From the NCBI RefSeq assembly GCF_002056795.1, contig NZ_CP020104.1, positions 4,535,501 through 4,599,500 on the forward strand: a DNA stretch of 64,000 nucleotides, written 5' to 3'. The DNA comes from Spirosoma aerolatum (lineage in GTDB: Bacteria; Bacteroidota; Bacteroidia; Cytophagales; Spirosomataceae). Below are positions 16,912 to 26,675 of the stretch, in pieces (the stretch's first letter is position 1; every line of letters begins with the position of its first letter). A model generated the notes under the pieces. It ran no database searches. It had not been told where the DNA came from and was given only the letters and a program-made list of their open reading frames with translations. The position numbers were made by a program, and so were the translations under genes.

Positions 16912-18162
16912 TCAATTCGAAACCAGTTTCAGAATTTTACCAGCACTATGATCACAGAGGTAGAGTTCGGCTTTTTGGTCTTCGCCAAAAGCCGAAATAG
17001 AACCTGCTCTGTTTATCAGTTCCTGATTATCGCTGGCTTTGTTACCGTTCATCGTCAAAGCCCATACTCGACCACTTGCGTAATCGGCATAAATATATTT
17101 CCCCTTTAAGGCTGGATTCGACTGGCCCCGATATACATAGCCCCCCGTGATTGAGACATCACCTTTATCGCGCCCATACTGATAGATAGGTGGGATCAGC
17201 CCGGCAGCATCAACTGTATTGCCGTTGGATTTGAAGTCGCTCCCAGCTTCTTTGATCCGCCAGCCATAGTTCCCTCCTTTGGTTACAAGATCTATTTCCT
17301 CAAACGTATTTTGGCCCACATCACCTGCCCACAAACGTCCCTGACTGTCGAAGCTGATGCGCCAGGGATTCCGCAGGCCGTAGGCGTAAATCTCTTCCCG
17401 ATAACCACTCGTATTGCCTTTAAATGGATTATCTGCCGGGATGCCATAATGCCCTTTTTCGGTGCTGTTGACATCGACACGCAGGATTTTCCCCAGCCAG
17501 CTACTTCGATTCTGGGCATTATTCTGCGGATCACCCCCACTGCCGCCATCACCCGTAGAAACATACAAGTAGCCATCAGGGCCGAACAGCACTTTTCCTC
17601 CATTATGGTTCGAATAGGGTTGTTCGAACCGAAAGAGAATCTCTTCGGAACCAGGATCTACCGTTGAGGAATTAGCCGATGAGGCTTTGAAACGGCTAAC
17701 AATGGTTTCGCGTGGATTATTCTTTGTATAGTTGACAAAGAAATACCCGTTTTCCTTAAACTTCGGATGAAAAGCTAGGCCCAATAAACCCATTTCGCCA
17801 CCAGAGGCCACTTTCTTACGAATATCGAGATAGGTCTCAGCGGAGGTTGCCTCGGAGTCGTTGTTAAAAATACGGATGCGGCCGTCCTGCTCCAAAACAA
17901 ACACCCTATTCGTCCCATCGTTGGCATGGGTAAATTCGACTGGCGACTCGAAGGTGAGTTTTGGGTATGCGTTAACGACTTTAGCGGATAAAGCTTTTTT
18001 TACAGAAAGCGGATTAGCAGACACGGCTGGTACGATCTGATTGGTAACTACCTCTACGGCATTTTCTGCCTGTGCAGGTTCGCAGGCTGACGAAATCAGC
18101 CAGGCAACCCCCGAGGTAGCTACCAGTGAGATCATTAACGCGATGATTGCTTTACTTATCAT
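16912..18162 (-). CDS. PQQ-dependent sugar dehydrogenase (glucose/sorbosone dehydrogenase family), lipoprotein
   Basis: A 416-residue six-bladed beta-propeller of the soluble aldose dehydrogenase (GSDH) family. The signal peptide has a possible lipobox (LISSAC, Cys27). The propeller shows FEQDGRIRI, GEMGLLGLAFHP, YLYVSTGDGGSGGDPQNNAQ, EEIYAYGLRNPWRISFD and LWAGDVGQNTFEEID, which carry the family's catalytic and Ca/PQQ-binding residues. It should oxidise aldoses in the periplasm or at the outer membrane if PQQ is available. No PQQ biosynthesis genes are seen in the window. Confidence 0.88.
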   Translation of the reverse strand: MISKAIIALMISLVATSGVAWLISSACEPAQAENAVEVVTNQIVPAVSANPLSVKKALSAKVVNAYPKLTFESPVEFTHANDGTNRVFVLEQDGRIRIFNNDSEATSAETYLDIRKKVASGGEMGLLGLAFHPKFKENGYFFVNYTKNNPRETIVSRFKASSANSSTVDPGSEEILFRFEQPYSNHNGGKVLFGPDGYLYVSTGDGGSGGDPQNNAQNRSSWLGKILRVDVNSTEKGHYGIPADNPFKGNTSGYREEIYAYGLRNPWRISFDSQGRLWAGDVGQNTFEEIDLVTKGGNYGWRIKEAGSDFKSNGNTVDAAGLIPPIYQYGRDKGDVSITGGYVYRGQSNPALKGKYIYADYASGRVWALTMNGNKASDNQELINRAGSISAFGEDQKAELYLCDHSAGKILKLVSN

Positions 18163-18527
18163 TAGTGTTCACAGTATTTGTCGTCAAAATTTGACTTACA
18201 AAAAAGGTTCCAAGCTCAGCCTTTTGATTTTTCGGCCCGTATTTTGTACAAAAGCAGGTAGTTGGCGGCTATTGGCTGGCTTTCCGTGCATCTGTCGAAA
18301 GAATAGATTGTGTAGTCTTTCCACAGTATGGGGTGTTGTTTCTACTTTTCAGATGAAGACCACTTGTATTTGACATTGCTGGAACCAGGCTTTATTATGC
18401 CCTACTTTCCACAGCAAAGGATTGATACAAACCATAAACTGGATGCTGAATACGATACGCTAATTTTACTCGTTCTGAATCGAACGTCTACTACTTCCGA
18501 ATGGTTTTACAGCTAAAGACAACCCCC
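18163..18527. other. 365-bp divergent intergenic region upstream of cysE
   Basis: No convincing gene is seen. The region contains a 12-bp perfect palindrome TTTTGTACAAAA at 18242-18253, close to the sugar dehydrogenase side, and a possible small frame (18328-18516) that overlaps the cysE start and has no recognisable features. No riboswitch was recognised. Confidence 0.4.
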
Positions 18528-19373
18528 ATGACCACGGCGACCAATACGTTTCTCGATCATTTACAGGCCCAACGCTCTCAGTATCGCTACAAACTCCCTT
18601 CACGACCCGACGCCGGTCGATTTATCGACCAGTTAATGCGGCTGTTATTTCCCGTTACACAGGATTGCAAGTCCGTTTCGCAGCACGTCGAAGAAACCTA
18701 TCAGGCGTTACATGAGCAGCTTATCAAGCTATTGTGCCCACTTGAAAAGAATTTATCGGCCAGCCCCGAAGCGATTACCGACCAGTTTTTCGACCGGTTA
18801 CCTGCGATTTATGACGACCTGTTGCTCGATGCTCACTCCATAGCCGACAATGATCCTGCGTCAATTGGGGTTGAAGAAGTGGTTGCAGTTTATCCGGGTT
18901 TTTATGCGATTGCCGTCTACCGAATTGCCCATGAACTAATGAATCAAAACGTTCCTCTGCTACCTCGCATGTTGACGGAGTACGCACATGGACAAACGGG
19001 TATCGATATTCACCCCGGCGCTCGGATTGGTCGGTCATTTTTTATCGATCATGGTACGGGGGTCGTTATCGGCGAAACAACGGTGATTGGTAATAACGTC
19101 AAAATCTACCAGGGGGTTACGCTCGGCGCAACGTATGTGGCCAAAAATATGGCGCAGAAAAAGCGACACCCAACTATTCAAAATAACGTGGTGATTTATG
19201 CCAATGCTACCATATTGGGCGGTCATACCGTAGTGGGGCACGATTCGGTCATTGGAGGCAACGTTTGGCTAACCAGCAGTGTAGAACCCCATTCGCTCGT
19301 ATTTCACCAACATCAAACAGAGGTTCGTTTAAAGTCACTGGAGACTGTTGAACCGATCAATTTTGTCATTTAA
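18528..19373 (+). CDS. cysE: Serine O-acetyltransferase
   Basis: A 281-residue enzyme from the ATG at 18528 ([12 protein letters not shown]); an earlier in-frame TTG or ATG adds only nine residues. The N-terminal helical domain is followed by a left-handed beta-helix of hexapeptide repeats ([19 protein letters not shown], then [20 protein letters not shown], then [23 protein letters not shown]). Active-site His residues lie in DIHPGA and DHGTG. It makes O-acetylserine from serine and acetyl-CoA. The seven-base gap to cysK indicates an operon that performs both steps of cysteine synthesis. Confidence 0.93.
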   Translation: MTTATNTFLDHLQAQRSQYRYKLPSRPDAGRFIDQLMRLLFPVTQDCKSVSQHVEETYQALHEQLIKLLCPLEKNLSASPEAITDQFFDRLPAIYDDLLLDAHSIADNDPASIGVEEVVAVYPGFYAIAVYRIAHELMNQNVPLLPRMLTEYAHGQTGIDIHPGARIGRSFFIDHGTGVVIGETTVIGNNVKIYQGVTLGATYVAKNMAQKKRHPTIQNNVVIYANATILGGHTVVGHDSVIGGNVWLTSSVEPHSLVFHQHQTEVRLKSLETVEPINFVI

Positions 19374-19379
19374 CTGTCT

Positions 19380-20288
19380 ATGAAAGCGACTACCATCCTC
19401 GATACCATTGGTCAAACTCCTCACGTTCGGTTAAACCGGCTATTTCCAGGTTATGAAGTCTGGACGAAGCTCGAACGAGCTAATCCGGGAGCCAGCATAA
19501 AGGATCGGATTGCCCTTGCCATGATCGAGGACGCCGAAGCCCAGGGGATGCTCCGAAGCGGTAGCACTATTATTGAACCGACATCCGGGAATACAGGCAT
19601 TGGCCTGGCTATGGTAGCTGCGGTGAAAGGCTACAAAATCATTCTGGTCATGCCCGAATCAATGAGTATCGAACGTCGGAAAATTATGGCAGCCTACGGG
19701 GCCGAATTTGATCTGACTCCCCGCGAAAAAGGAATGCGTGGGGCTATTGAGCGGGCTCATGATCTGGTAGCGTCAACCCCCGGTGCCTGGATGCCCCAAC
19801 AATTTGAGAATCCAGCCAATATTGATATCCATGTACGCACGACAGCCCAGGAAATCCTGACCGATTTTCCGGCAGGGTTCGATGTGCTGATTACAGGGGT
19901 GGGTACGGGTGGCCATTTAACAGGCGTAAGTGAGGTTTTGAAACAGAAATTTCCGGCGATGAAAGTCTATGCTGTTGAACCTGAACTGTCGCCTGTCATT
20001 AGCGGGGGAGCTCCTGGCCCCCATCCTATTCAGGGCATTGGCGCCGGATTTATTCCACAAAATCTGCATACCGATCTACTGGATGGTACCATTCAGGTAA
20101 GCAAAGACGACGCTTTTGAAATGGCTCGTCGGTCGGCCAGGGAAGAGGGAATTTTTGTCGGCATATCTTCGGGTGCATCGCTGGCTGCCATCGCTAAAAA
20201 GTTACCCGCTATTCCTGTAGGAAGTCGTATTTTGACGTTTTGTTACGATACCGGGGAACGGTATCTCTCTATTGATGGGTTGTATTAG
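19380..20288 (+). CDS. cysK: Cysteine synthase (O-acetylserine sulfhydrylase)
   Basis: A 302-residue fold-type II PLP enzyme. The Schiff-base lysine is in NPGASIKDR (about Lys41). [10 protein letters not shown] (69-78) binds the substrate carboxylate. [11 protein letters not shown] binds the PLP phosphate, and GISSGAS lies near the C-terminus. It converts O-acetylserine and sulfide to cysteine, taking its substrate from CysE encoded just upstream. Confidence 0.94.
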   Translation: MKATTILDTIGQTPHVRLNRLFPGYEVWTKLERANPGASIKDRIALAMIEDAEAQGMLRSGSTIIEPTSGNTGIGLAMVAAVKGYKIILVMPESMSIERRKIMAAYGAEFDLTPREKGMRGAIERAHDLVASTPGAWMPQQFENPANIDIHVRTTAQEILTDFPAGFDVLITGVGTGGHLTGVSEVLKQKFPAMKVYAVEPELSPVISGGAPGPHPIQGIGAGFIPQNLHTDLLDGTIQVSKDDAFEMARRSAREEGIFVGISSGASLAAIAKKLPAIPVGSRILTFCYDTGERYLSIDGLY

Positions 20289-20340
20289 TGGATGAATTCA
20301 GTATATTACTGCTTTCCCAACGCCACTTACTACACCTTCT

Positions 20341-21210
20341 ATGACTCAACAATCGACTTCTTTTCGACTGATAAAAGATTATATTTTCATTATTGCCGGA
20401 GTACTTAGTGCTGGATTGGGCATCAAAGGTTTTCTTACATCAAGCCATTTTATCGACGGAGGAGTTACTGGTATTTCGATGCTTCTGGCTACGCTGTTCA
20501 AGGTTCCCCTACCTATTTGGCTGCTGTTAATTAACCTTCCCTTCATCGGACTAGGTTATCGGCAGTTTGGTCGTCAGTTCGCATTCAGAAGTACGCTGGC
20601 CATTGCCGGGCTATCGATAAGCCTGGCGGTTATTCCTTTTCCCGACGTCACCCCTGATCTTCTTCTGACCGCTGTTTTTGGGGGATTCTTTATTGGGGCC
20701 GGTATTGGTCTGACCATCCGTGGTGGCGCCGTGCTGGATGGGACAGAGATAGCAGCCCTCCTCATCAGCCGGGGTAGCCCTGTACTGAAAGTTAGCGATG
20801 TTATTCTGGTACTTAATATACTCATATTCGGCGCAGCCGCTTTCTTTTTAGGGGTAAGCCCTGCCCTGTATTCAATGATCACCTATTTTGCTGCTTCCAA
20901 AACCGTTGACTTTGTCATTCATGGTATTGAAGAATACACGGCTATATTGATTATCTCCAAACAGCATGAAGCCATTCGATTGCGAATCATTGATAAAGGC
21001 TGGGGGCTTACGATCCTGAAAGGCCAGGGTGGATACGGTAAACATGGTAGCCACCAACATACCGACAGCGTGTTGTATACCGTTGTAACTCGCCTGGAAA
21101 TTAGCCGATTACGATCAATTGCACTGGAAATCGACCCCAATGCTTTTATCATTCAGCACAGTGTCGACGATGTGGCGGGGGGTAAAGTAAAAAGCCTACC
21201 GTTGCATTAA
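20341..21210 (+). CDS. YitT family membrane protein (DUF161/DUF2179)
   Basis: A 289-residue protein with five to six predicted membrane helices in the first 190 residues (for example GVLSAGLGIKGFLTS, LPIWLLLINLPFIGLGY, FGGFFIGAGIGLTIRGGAVLDGTEI). A cytosolic DUF2179 domain of about 90 residues follows (AILIISKQHEAIRLRIID, GWGLTILKGQGGYGKHGSHQH). The family is widespread and has no proven transport substrate. It lies 52 bases after cysK on the same strand and may belong to that operon. Confidence 0.85.
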   Translation: MTQQSTSFRLIKDYIFIIAGVLSAGLGIKGFLTSSHFIDGGVTGISMLLATLFKVPLPIWLLLINLPFIGLGYRQFGRQFAFRSTLAIAGLSISLAVIPFPDVTPDLLLTAVFGGFFIGAGIGLTIRGGAVLDGTEIAALLISRGSPVLKVSDVILVLNILIFGAAAFFLGVSPALYSMITYFAASKTVDFVIHGIEEYTAILIISKQHEAIRLRIIDKGWGLTILKGQGGYGKHGSHQHTDSVLYTVVTRLEISRLRSIALEIDPNAFIIQHSVDDVAGGKVKSLPLH

Positions 21211-21228
21211 TCCGCCACGATCAACTGC

Positions 21229-21268
21229 CAATTGCCCGTTCAGCATATACCTTGTGGACGGGCAATTG
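21229..21268 (+). terminator. Hairpin after the YitT gene
   Basis: CAATTGCCCGT (21229-21239) pairs perfectly with ACGGGCAATTG (21258-21268). It lies about 20 bases after the YitT stop and is followed by A-rich rather than T-rich sequence, so it is an imperfect intrinsic terminator or a transcript-stabilising hairpin. Confidence 0.55.
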
Positions 21269-21391
21269 TGCAAAAAACCTTCACCATTAATACCCGTTTT
21301 AGTCCGTTTATGGAGTATTGCCTTGTTGAGAAATCGTTTTCCGGTCTTTTCACAAAACTAGATTATCTCAACAACCTAAACAGTCTCCATC

Positions 21392-23830
21392 ATGGCGTTT
21401 CGTTTACGTATTTGTTTACTTCTTCTCATTCTATTCGCGGGTAGCAGCTTCGCCTTTGCGAAAAAAGATCCTGTGCTCAGCGGTATCGTTCGCGATCCAG
21501 CAGGCTCAACGGTCGAATTTGCTACGGTAGCCTTACACCGGGCTTCTGATTCGACCGTTGTTAAAACCGAATTCAGCGATGCATCGGGCAACTTTCATTT
21601 CGATCATCTGCCCGCCGGAAATTACTTTGTATCGGCCTCGCAGGTTGGTTTCGAGCGGGTACAAACGGCTCCCTTTGCTATTGCCTCCGACGACAAATTG
21701 CTTGCTCCTATCCTACTGAAACCCAGTAGCAAAACCCAGCTCAAAGAAGTAACCGTTCAAGCCCGTAAGCCCCTTTTTGAACGAGAAACCGACCGGATCG
21801 TGGTTAATGTCGATGGGAGTCCACTAAGTGCAGGAGCCACCTCCCTCGAAGTTCTCAGCCGTTCGCCCGGTGTCACCGTCGATCAGAACGATAATCTGGC
21901 TTTACGAGGCAAACAGGGGGTGCTGGTACTGATTGATGGCAAACGTGTACCGATGACTGGCACCGAACTCGCTGAAATGCTGCGGGGACTTCCAGCAAAT
22001 TCGGTGGACAAAATTGAACTCATCACGAATCCACCTGCCAAATACGACGCGGCTGGCAGCGCTGGCATTATTTCCATTAAACTCAAAAAAGATAGTCGGC
22101 AGGGAACCAATGGGAGCGTGAATGCCAGTTATGGGTACGGTCAGTATGGCAAGCTCACGAGTGGCATTTCGCTGAATCATCGCCACAAAAAAGTGAATCT
22201 GTTCGGCAGTTTCAACCACAATGACCGAAATGTATATACTCGTCTGACAGTCCACCGCGATTTTTATCTGAACAGTCTGTTTGCCGGAAGCAGTGATCAG
22301 GATAACGTTGGCAAAACCCGGTACATATCCGAAACCTACCGGGCAGGACTGGATTATACGCTATCGAAACGAACGCTGATGGGCGTTGTTGTGAATGGTT
22401 TAGTTATGAACGCGGAGGCCCATATTCCGAACGTTACCCAAACCTATGATGAACGGGGTGCCTTACAATCCAGCTATCAGTCAGCCAATCGCCGGAACCT
22501 ATCCACACCCAACACGGCGGTCAACATGAACCTCAAACATAGTTTCGACTCAACAGGTCGTCGTGAGTTAACGGCCGACGCGGATTACGCCCATTACGAA
22601 ACGCACCGCCTGCAAAATCTGGCCACAACTTTTTCGGTTCCTGTACGACCCGCAACGATCCTGGATGGCAATCTGAATGGTAACCTGGATATTAGTTCGG
22701 TAAAAGTTGATTACGTTCATACGTTGAAAAACAAGATGCGTCTGGAAGCAGGTGTGAAAATGAGTTGGGTTCGCTCTGACAATAACGTGCTGTTTACAAA
22801 TACCAGCGAAGGAAAAACCGTAATAGACACAGGCAAGAGTAATCAGTTCCGTTACGAAGAAAACATCAATGCGGCTTACATTAATGTTAGCCGCACCATC
22901 AAAAAAACCTCGATTCAGGCGGGTCTACGAGGTGAGCAAACCAATGCAAAGGGGCTACAACTTGTTGGAAACGATGGTTTTGAACGGCGTTACTTCCAGC
23001 TATTCCCCAGCGTATTCATCAAACAGACCCTATCGAAAAGTCACGATTTAGGTATATCGCTCAGCCGTCGAATCGACCGTCCGACTTACAATCAACTCAA
23101 TCCATTCCGGGCCTATATTGATGCCACAACGTACTTTTCGGGTAATCCGTCGCTGTATCCTCAATCAAGCTACAACATTGAACTGACGCATACATTTAAG
23201 CAGAAATTCATTACGTCGTTCAGTTATAGCCGTACCGACCAACCCATTATCAGCGTGGTTCAACCAGCCCCCGAAGGCAATCGCCAGGTGGTGTCGACCT
23301 TCCAGAATTTAACCCGTTCGGATTACTACGGCCTCACGTTGACGGTTCCTATGCAACCCACAAGCTGGTGGACGATGGATAACAATATTGTGGCGTACTA
23401 TAACCGATTCATAGGTGATCTGGCGGGCACTTCGCTCAATACGGGTTTACCTGCCTACAGTATCAATGTAGCCAATATATTGACGCTCGGAAAAGGTTGG
23501 ACTGCCGACCTGGGGGGCTTCTATCAATCGCATCAGTTGTATGGCTTCTTCGACATTCGTCCGCAGGGGCAGCTTAATGTAGGTCTGCAAAAGTCAATGT
23601 GGGCGAAGAAAGGAGTGCTGAAACTGAATATGACCGACATTTTCTACACCAGCCCTTTACGCGCAACGTCGACCTATAACAACTACATTGAACAACTCAA
23701 CCAACGTCAGGACACGCGCGTGGCGACCATTTCGTTTTCGTACCGCTTCGGCAGTGATACGGTAACTCCATCGCGCCGACGGACGGGTGGTGCTGAAGAG
23801 GAAAAACGTCGGGCGGGAAGCGCTTCGTAG
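21392..23830 (+). CDS. TonB-dependent receptor-like outer membrane beta-barrel protein
   Basis: An 812-residue outer membrane protein. The signal peptide (LRICLLLLILFAGSSFAFAK) is followed by a carboxypeptidase-regulatory-like beta-sandwich (VLSGIVRDPAGSTVEFATVALHR, about 28-112), then a plug domain (VEVLSRSPGV-type run, LRGKQGVLVLIDGKRVP, AKYDAAGSAGIISIKLKK, about 125-235) and a large OMP_b-brl-type barrel ending in aromatic-rich strands. No SusD partner is adjacent. The ligand is unknown. A 9-bp inverted repeat TTGTTGAGA/TCTCAACAA (21323-21374) lies in the leader. Confidence 0.85.
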   Translation: MAFRLRICLLLLILFAGSSFAFAKKDPVLSGIVRDPAGSTVEFATVALHRASDSTVVKTEFSDASGNFHFDHLPAGNYFVSASQVGFERVQTAPFAIASDDKLLAPILLKPSSKTQLKEVTVQARKPLFERETDRIVVNVDGSPLSAGATSLEVLSRSPGVTVDQNDNLALRGKQGVLVLIDGKRVPMTGTELAEMLRGLPANSVDKIELITNPPAKYDAAGSAGIISIKLKKDSRQGTNGSVNASYGYGQYGKLTSGISLNHRHKKVNLFGSFNHNDRNVYTRLTVHRDFYLNSLFAGSSDQDNVGKTRYISETYRAGLDYTLSKRTLMGVVVNGLVMNAEAHIPNVTQTYDERGALQSSYQSANRRNLSTPNTAVNMNLKHSFDSTGRRELTADADYAHYETHRLQNLATTFSVPVRPATILDGNLNGNLDISSVKVDYVHTLKNKMRLEAGVKMSWVRSDNNVLFTNTSEGKTVIDTGKSNQFRYEENINAAYINVSRTIKKTSIQAGLRGEQTNAKGLQLVGNDGFERRYFQLFPSVFIKQTLSKSHDLGISLSRRIDRPTYNQLNPFRAYIDATTYFSGNPSLYPQSSYNIELTHTFKQKFITSFSYSRTDQPIISVVQPAPEGNRQVVSTFQNLTRSDYYGLTLTVPMQPTSWWTMDNNIVAYYNRFIGDLAGTSLNTGLPAYSINVANILTLGKGWTADLGGFYQSHQLYGFFDIRPQGQLNVGLQKSMWAKKGVLKLNMTDIFYTSPLRATSTYNNYIEQLNQRQDTRVATISFSYRFGSDTVTPSRRRTGGAEEEKRRAGSAS

Positions 23831-23832
23831 CG

Positions 23833-23904
23833 TTTTAGGCCTACTGGGTCAAGTTTCAGAATTCACACAGTACGAATGTGAGGTTCAACCCAGTAGACCT
23901 AAAA
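23833..23904. terminator. Bidirectional hairpin between convergent genes
   Basis: TTTTAGGCCTACTGGGT (23833-23849) pairs with 23888-23904 with one mismatch. Inside it, further weaker pairing (CACAC/TGTGA) is possible. It separates the barrel-protein gene from the NmrA-like gene that ends at 23910. Confidence 0.7.
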
Positions 23905-23909
23905 TACGA

Positions 23910-24773
23910 TTATAAACTACCCGCAAATTGCTCGATTGTTGTGGTCGGCTTACCCAAGTCATCCCAGGTTTTTTGCGATTCAAACACTTCGGGGTAGTTA
24001 TTCAGCGCGTCGGTAATAGAATAGCCATAATCTGCTTGTGCGGAGAAAAGACGGCCTAACTTCATTAAAATCGGAGGTGTTGTCAACAGACTTAACTTTT
24101 CTTTTTTATATGCTTTTATAAAGCGTTCAGCCGCTTCGTGTTGTGTGATCGCTTCCGGCCCCTGAATCACATACTCCTGATTTCGTTTGTCCTGCCCCAT
24201 CTGAAACGCCCTGGCTACTTGCCTGCCATAATCGCTGGCGGCTATGTACATAGGCTTAACCCCCGAACGTCCAACGAGCAAAATAAACCGCCCGGCCCGC
24301 TGGGTTCCGTTCAGAGAGTCCATAAAGCAGGACGGATAGAAAATACTGTAGGAAATGCCGGATGCCTTAATTAGTTCTATGGCCGCCTGCTTCACGTCAA
24401 AGACCCACCATCGAAAACCATTCATCCCCTGATAGCGAATGATAATCGACGAGAGGTACCCAATCCGTTTAATGCCTGTTGATTGAGCAGCCCGAATCAG
24501 GTTTTGCAGTCCTTCGGCTTCGGTATGAAAATCGGATTGTTTTTCGTCCTGCCTGATGGATAGGTTCAAATAAACAGTATCTATGCCCGCCAACGCATTA
24601 TGTAGCGCATCAACATTACGCAAATTGGCAGAAACGACGTCAACGTTCGGGAACATTGCCTTGGTTTTGGCCACATCACGGGCAATCAGGCGGACGGCAA
24701 AACCGGCCCGAATCAGTTCACGGGTGACAGGCTGTCCCAACATACCTGTGGCACCCACTATAGCAATGTGCAT
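23910..24773 (-). CDS. NmrA-like NAD(P)-binding protein
   Basis: A 287-residue atypical short-chain dehydrogenase. The N-terminal Rossmann motif GATGMLGQPV is at residues 7-16, followed by LIARDV, DVVSANLRN and a YLSSIII strand. Proteins of the NmrA/NAD(P)H-binding group are either oxidoreductases or redox sensors. It is encoded just downstream of a TetR regulator on the same strand (92-base gap), so it is a likely member of that regulator's operon. Substrate unknown. Confidence 0.83.
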   Translation of the reverse strand: MHIAIVGATGMLGQPVTRELIRAGFAVRLIARDVAKTKAMFPNVDVVSANLRNVDALHNALAGIDTVYLNLSIRQDEKQSDFHTEAEGLQNLIRAAQSTGIKRIGYLSSIIIRYQGMNGFRWWVFDVKQAAIELIKASGISYSIFYPSCFMDSLNGTQRAGRFILLVGRSGVKPMYIAASDYGRQVARAFQMGQDKRNQEYVIQGPEAITQHEAAERFIKAYKKEKLSLLTTPPILMKLGRLFSAQADYGYSITDALNNYPEVFESQKTWDDLGKPTTTIEQFAGSL

Positions 24774-24865
24774 AATACGCTCACGCGGGTAGAAACTCGC
24801 TATACGAATCCAGGAAATTGGTCAGCCACCGTTCAGTGCCCCCGCACAACAGCGCCACCGTTTAC

Positions 24866-25459
24866 TTACCGTAAATCACGTACAAACCGGCGCATGGTTT
24901 CGCGATAGACCTGTTCCGACTGCTCAATAGGCTGTTCATTTTTCAGGAGCATCGCTAGGGTAATCATCCCGTGCGAAACCGACCACCACTGAAAATAGAG
25001 CCGTCTGATACTTTCCTCCGCTTTCGGAATAAACGAGAAGATCGTTTTGCATACAATACGACTAACAGCCTGCATCGCTTCGGACTGATGAACAGGCAGC
25101 GAACACAACGCACCATCTAAATTGTACATGACCTGATAGATTTCAGGCTGCTGACGGGCAAATTCCCACTGCACAAGCGATATTTCGAACAGACGTTTTT
25201 CGGGGTCCCGGTAAAGGGTCAGGATGCGGTCATACTCCTGATATAAGTGGCGGAAACCTTCGTTTCGGATTTCATCCAACAGCACATCTTTGCTGTCGAA
25301 GTACTCATAGACAATGGGGGCACTATACTCAATGGCATCGGCGATCTTACGAATCGAAACAGCCTGCCACCCTTCCCTACGGGCGATAGCTTTAGCCGTT
25401 TTTAAAATGCCGGAGCGGGTCTGCTCACGGTTACGCGGCTTACGCTCAATTATTTCCAT
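24866..25459 (-). CDS. TetR/AcrR family transcriptional regulator
   Basis: A 197-residue protein. The N-terminal helix-turn-helix domain (about 14-60) reads RSGILKTAKAIARREGWQAVSIRKIADAIEYSAPIVYEYFDSKDVLLDEI, split here only for description. The C-terminal helical ligand domain is variable and resembles the TetR_C_13/WHG-like group. It is followed by the NmrA-like reductase. A dyad 29 bases upstream of its ATG fits autoregulation. The ligand is unknown. Confidence 0.85.
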   Translation of the reverse strand: MEIIERKPRNREQTRSGILKTAKAIARREGWQAVSIRKIADAIEYSAPIVYEYFDSKDVLLDEIRNEGFRHLYQEYDRILTLYRDPEKRLFEISLVQWEFARQQPEIYQVMYNLDGALCSLPVHQSEAMQAVSRIVCKTIFSFIPKAEESIRRLYFQWWSVSHGMITLAMLLKNEQPIEQSEQVYRETMRRFVRDLR

Positions 25460-25480
25460 AAAAGCAGGTTAGTAAAAGTA

Positions 25481-25508
25481 ATCTCAGTTAACGGTGTTAA
25501 TTGACTGA
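25481..25508. promoter_or_regulatory. Candidate TetR operator
   Basis: TTAAC-GGT-GTTAA at 25488-25500 is a perfect 5-bp-arm dyad, with flanking TCAG (25484-25487) and ACTGA (25504-25508) extending it imperfectly. It lies 29-41 bases upstream of the tetR start, where an autorepressor would bind. Confidence 0.45.
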
Positions 25509-25664
25509 AAACTACAGATTAATGTCGAAACTTTCTAACATTAATGTATAATTTCTTAAAAAATACAGCAATTTTCCTACTTCCGATGGACCGTTACCGA
25601 GTTTACCACCCACAATTCATAGTAACTTATATGAAATAAAACCCAATCTTCGAATCTCAGCTAT

Positions 25665-26429
25665 TTACTTTTCTGCCAGTATCCACACTGCTTCATCCCC
25701 AAGCGCAAAGGGATCACCTGTAACCGTTCCGTAACAATCTATAATTTGCAGGCCTGCTTCCGTAAACAGATGTCGCAGTTGGGCTAACGTATAGACGTAA
25801 TGCTGCGCCAGTCGGGTTTGTACAATCCCCCCCTTAACATACGTCAGATGCGAATCAATCCGACCCTCCAGTGGCACATAGTCATTCTCAACCATAAACA
25901 GGATGGATTCGCCATCTGCCGTCTCAATGGGTAACCAGTTGCGAGCCTGGTAGTCAGGCAACACCGATTCTGCAATCATCTCAGAATGAGCTAAGAACCG
26001 ACCGCCTGGTTTTAATAAATTGGCTATTCGGGTTAGAAAAGTCAGCATATCAGCCTGAGAAAAGAAGCTAAAACTATTACCCAGACAATAGGCTGCATCA
26101 AATGTATTTCCATTACCCAACTTGCTCGCTGGTATCGTCAAAAAATCATCAGCGACTGTAGTGATGGGTAGTTTCTCTGCCTTAGCCAACGATTGGATTT
26201 CGGTTACATACTCGGGCGAAATATCGATGCCTGTAATATGCGCACCCATCCGGGCAAGCGGCAATGCGTGGCGACCATAGCCACAAAATATATCCAGTAA
26301 TTGATCGCCAGGACCAAACTCCAACGTATCGACCAATAGTTCTAGATCAAACTGGGTTTGCTCTTCGGTTTGTGCCGCCTTCCAGGCTTCCTGAGGGAGG
26401 CCGTGAAAAAAGTTATGGTACCAGGCCAT
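25665..26429 (-). CDS. Class I SAM-dependent methyltransferase
   Basis: A 254-residue methyltransferase from the ATG at 26429 (MAWYHNFFHGLPQEAWKAAQ). An in-frame start 93 bases further upstream gives an unlikely extension. SAM motif I is LLDIFCGYGRHALPLA (about 41-56), motif II GIDISPEYV, and a motif-III-like AAYCLGNSFSFF. A C-terminal beta hairpin region follows. The acceptor (small molecule, protein or RNA) cannot be told. It stands alone, transcribed away from the ROK kinase gene. Confidence 0.85.
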   Translation of the reverse strand: MAWYHNFFHGLPQEAWKAAQTEEQTQFDLELLVDTLEFGPGDQLLDIFCGYGRHALPLARMGAHITGIDISPEYVTEIQSLAKAEKLPITTVADDFLTIPASKLGNGNTFDAAYCLGNSFSFFSQADMLTFLTRIANLLKPGGRFLAHSEMIAESVLPDYQARNWLPIETADGESILFMVENDYVPLEGRIDSHLTYVKGGIVQTRLAQHYVYTLAQLRHLFTEAGLQIIDCYGTVTGDPFALGDEAVWILAEK

Positions 26430-26675
26430 ATAAGAATGATGACTTATGAAAGATTTATGTTCAGCAACCAAACTCCTGATGTAGAGTCGGGTTAAAATAG
26501 GCTCAATACACACTAAAAACAAAGTTTGTCTGACCGCTGGATAACATATTAGCTACCAACTTCCTGAGTGTGAGAAGAAGATTATAATTATTATTTAATT
26601 GCGGCAAAGCGACTTTACTTCGTACTTAGTGGCTTTCTAAACATAAGGCTCAACAACCTTAACCGAAACCCTTCT

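Noticed and set aside
17611..17640. GTTCGAA-containing stretches as tRNA T-loops (also at 60008-60014)
   Set aside because: No cloverleaf stems or anticodon arm could be formed around them; both lie in or beside protein genes.
16912..18162. PQQ synthesis cluster expected near the sugar dehydrogenase
   Set aside because: No pqq genes were found in the window; the gene stands alone.
18328..18516. 62-residue frame upstream of cysE
   Set aside because: No conserved motif, no signal; it overlaps the cysE 5' region and probably is chance.
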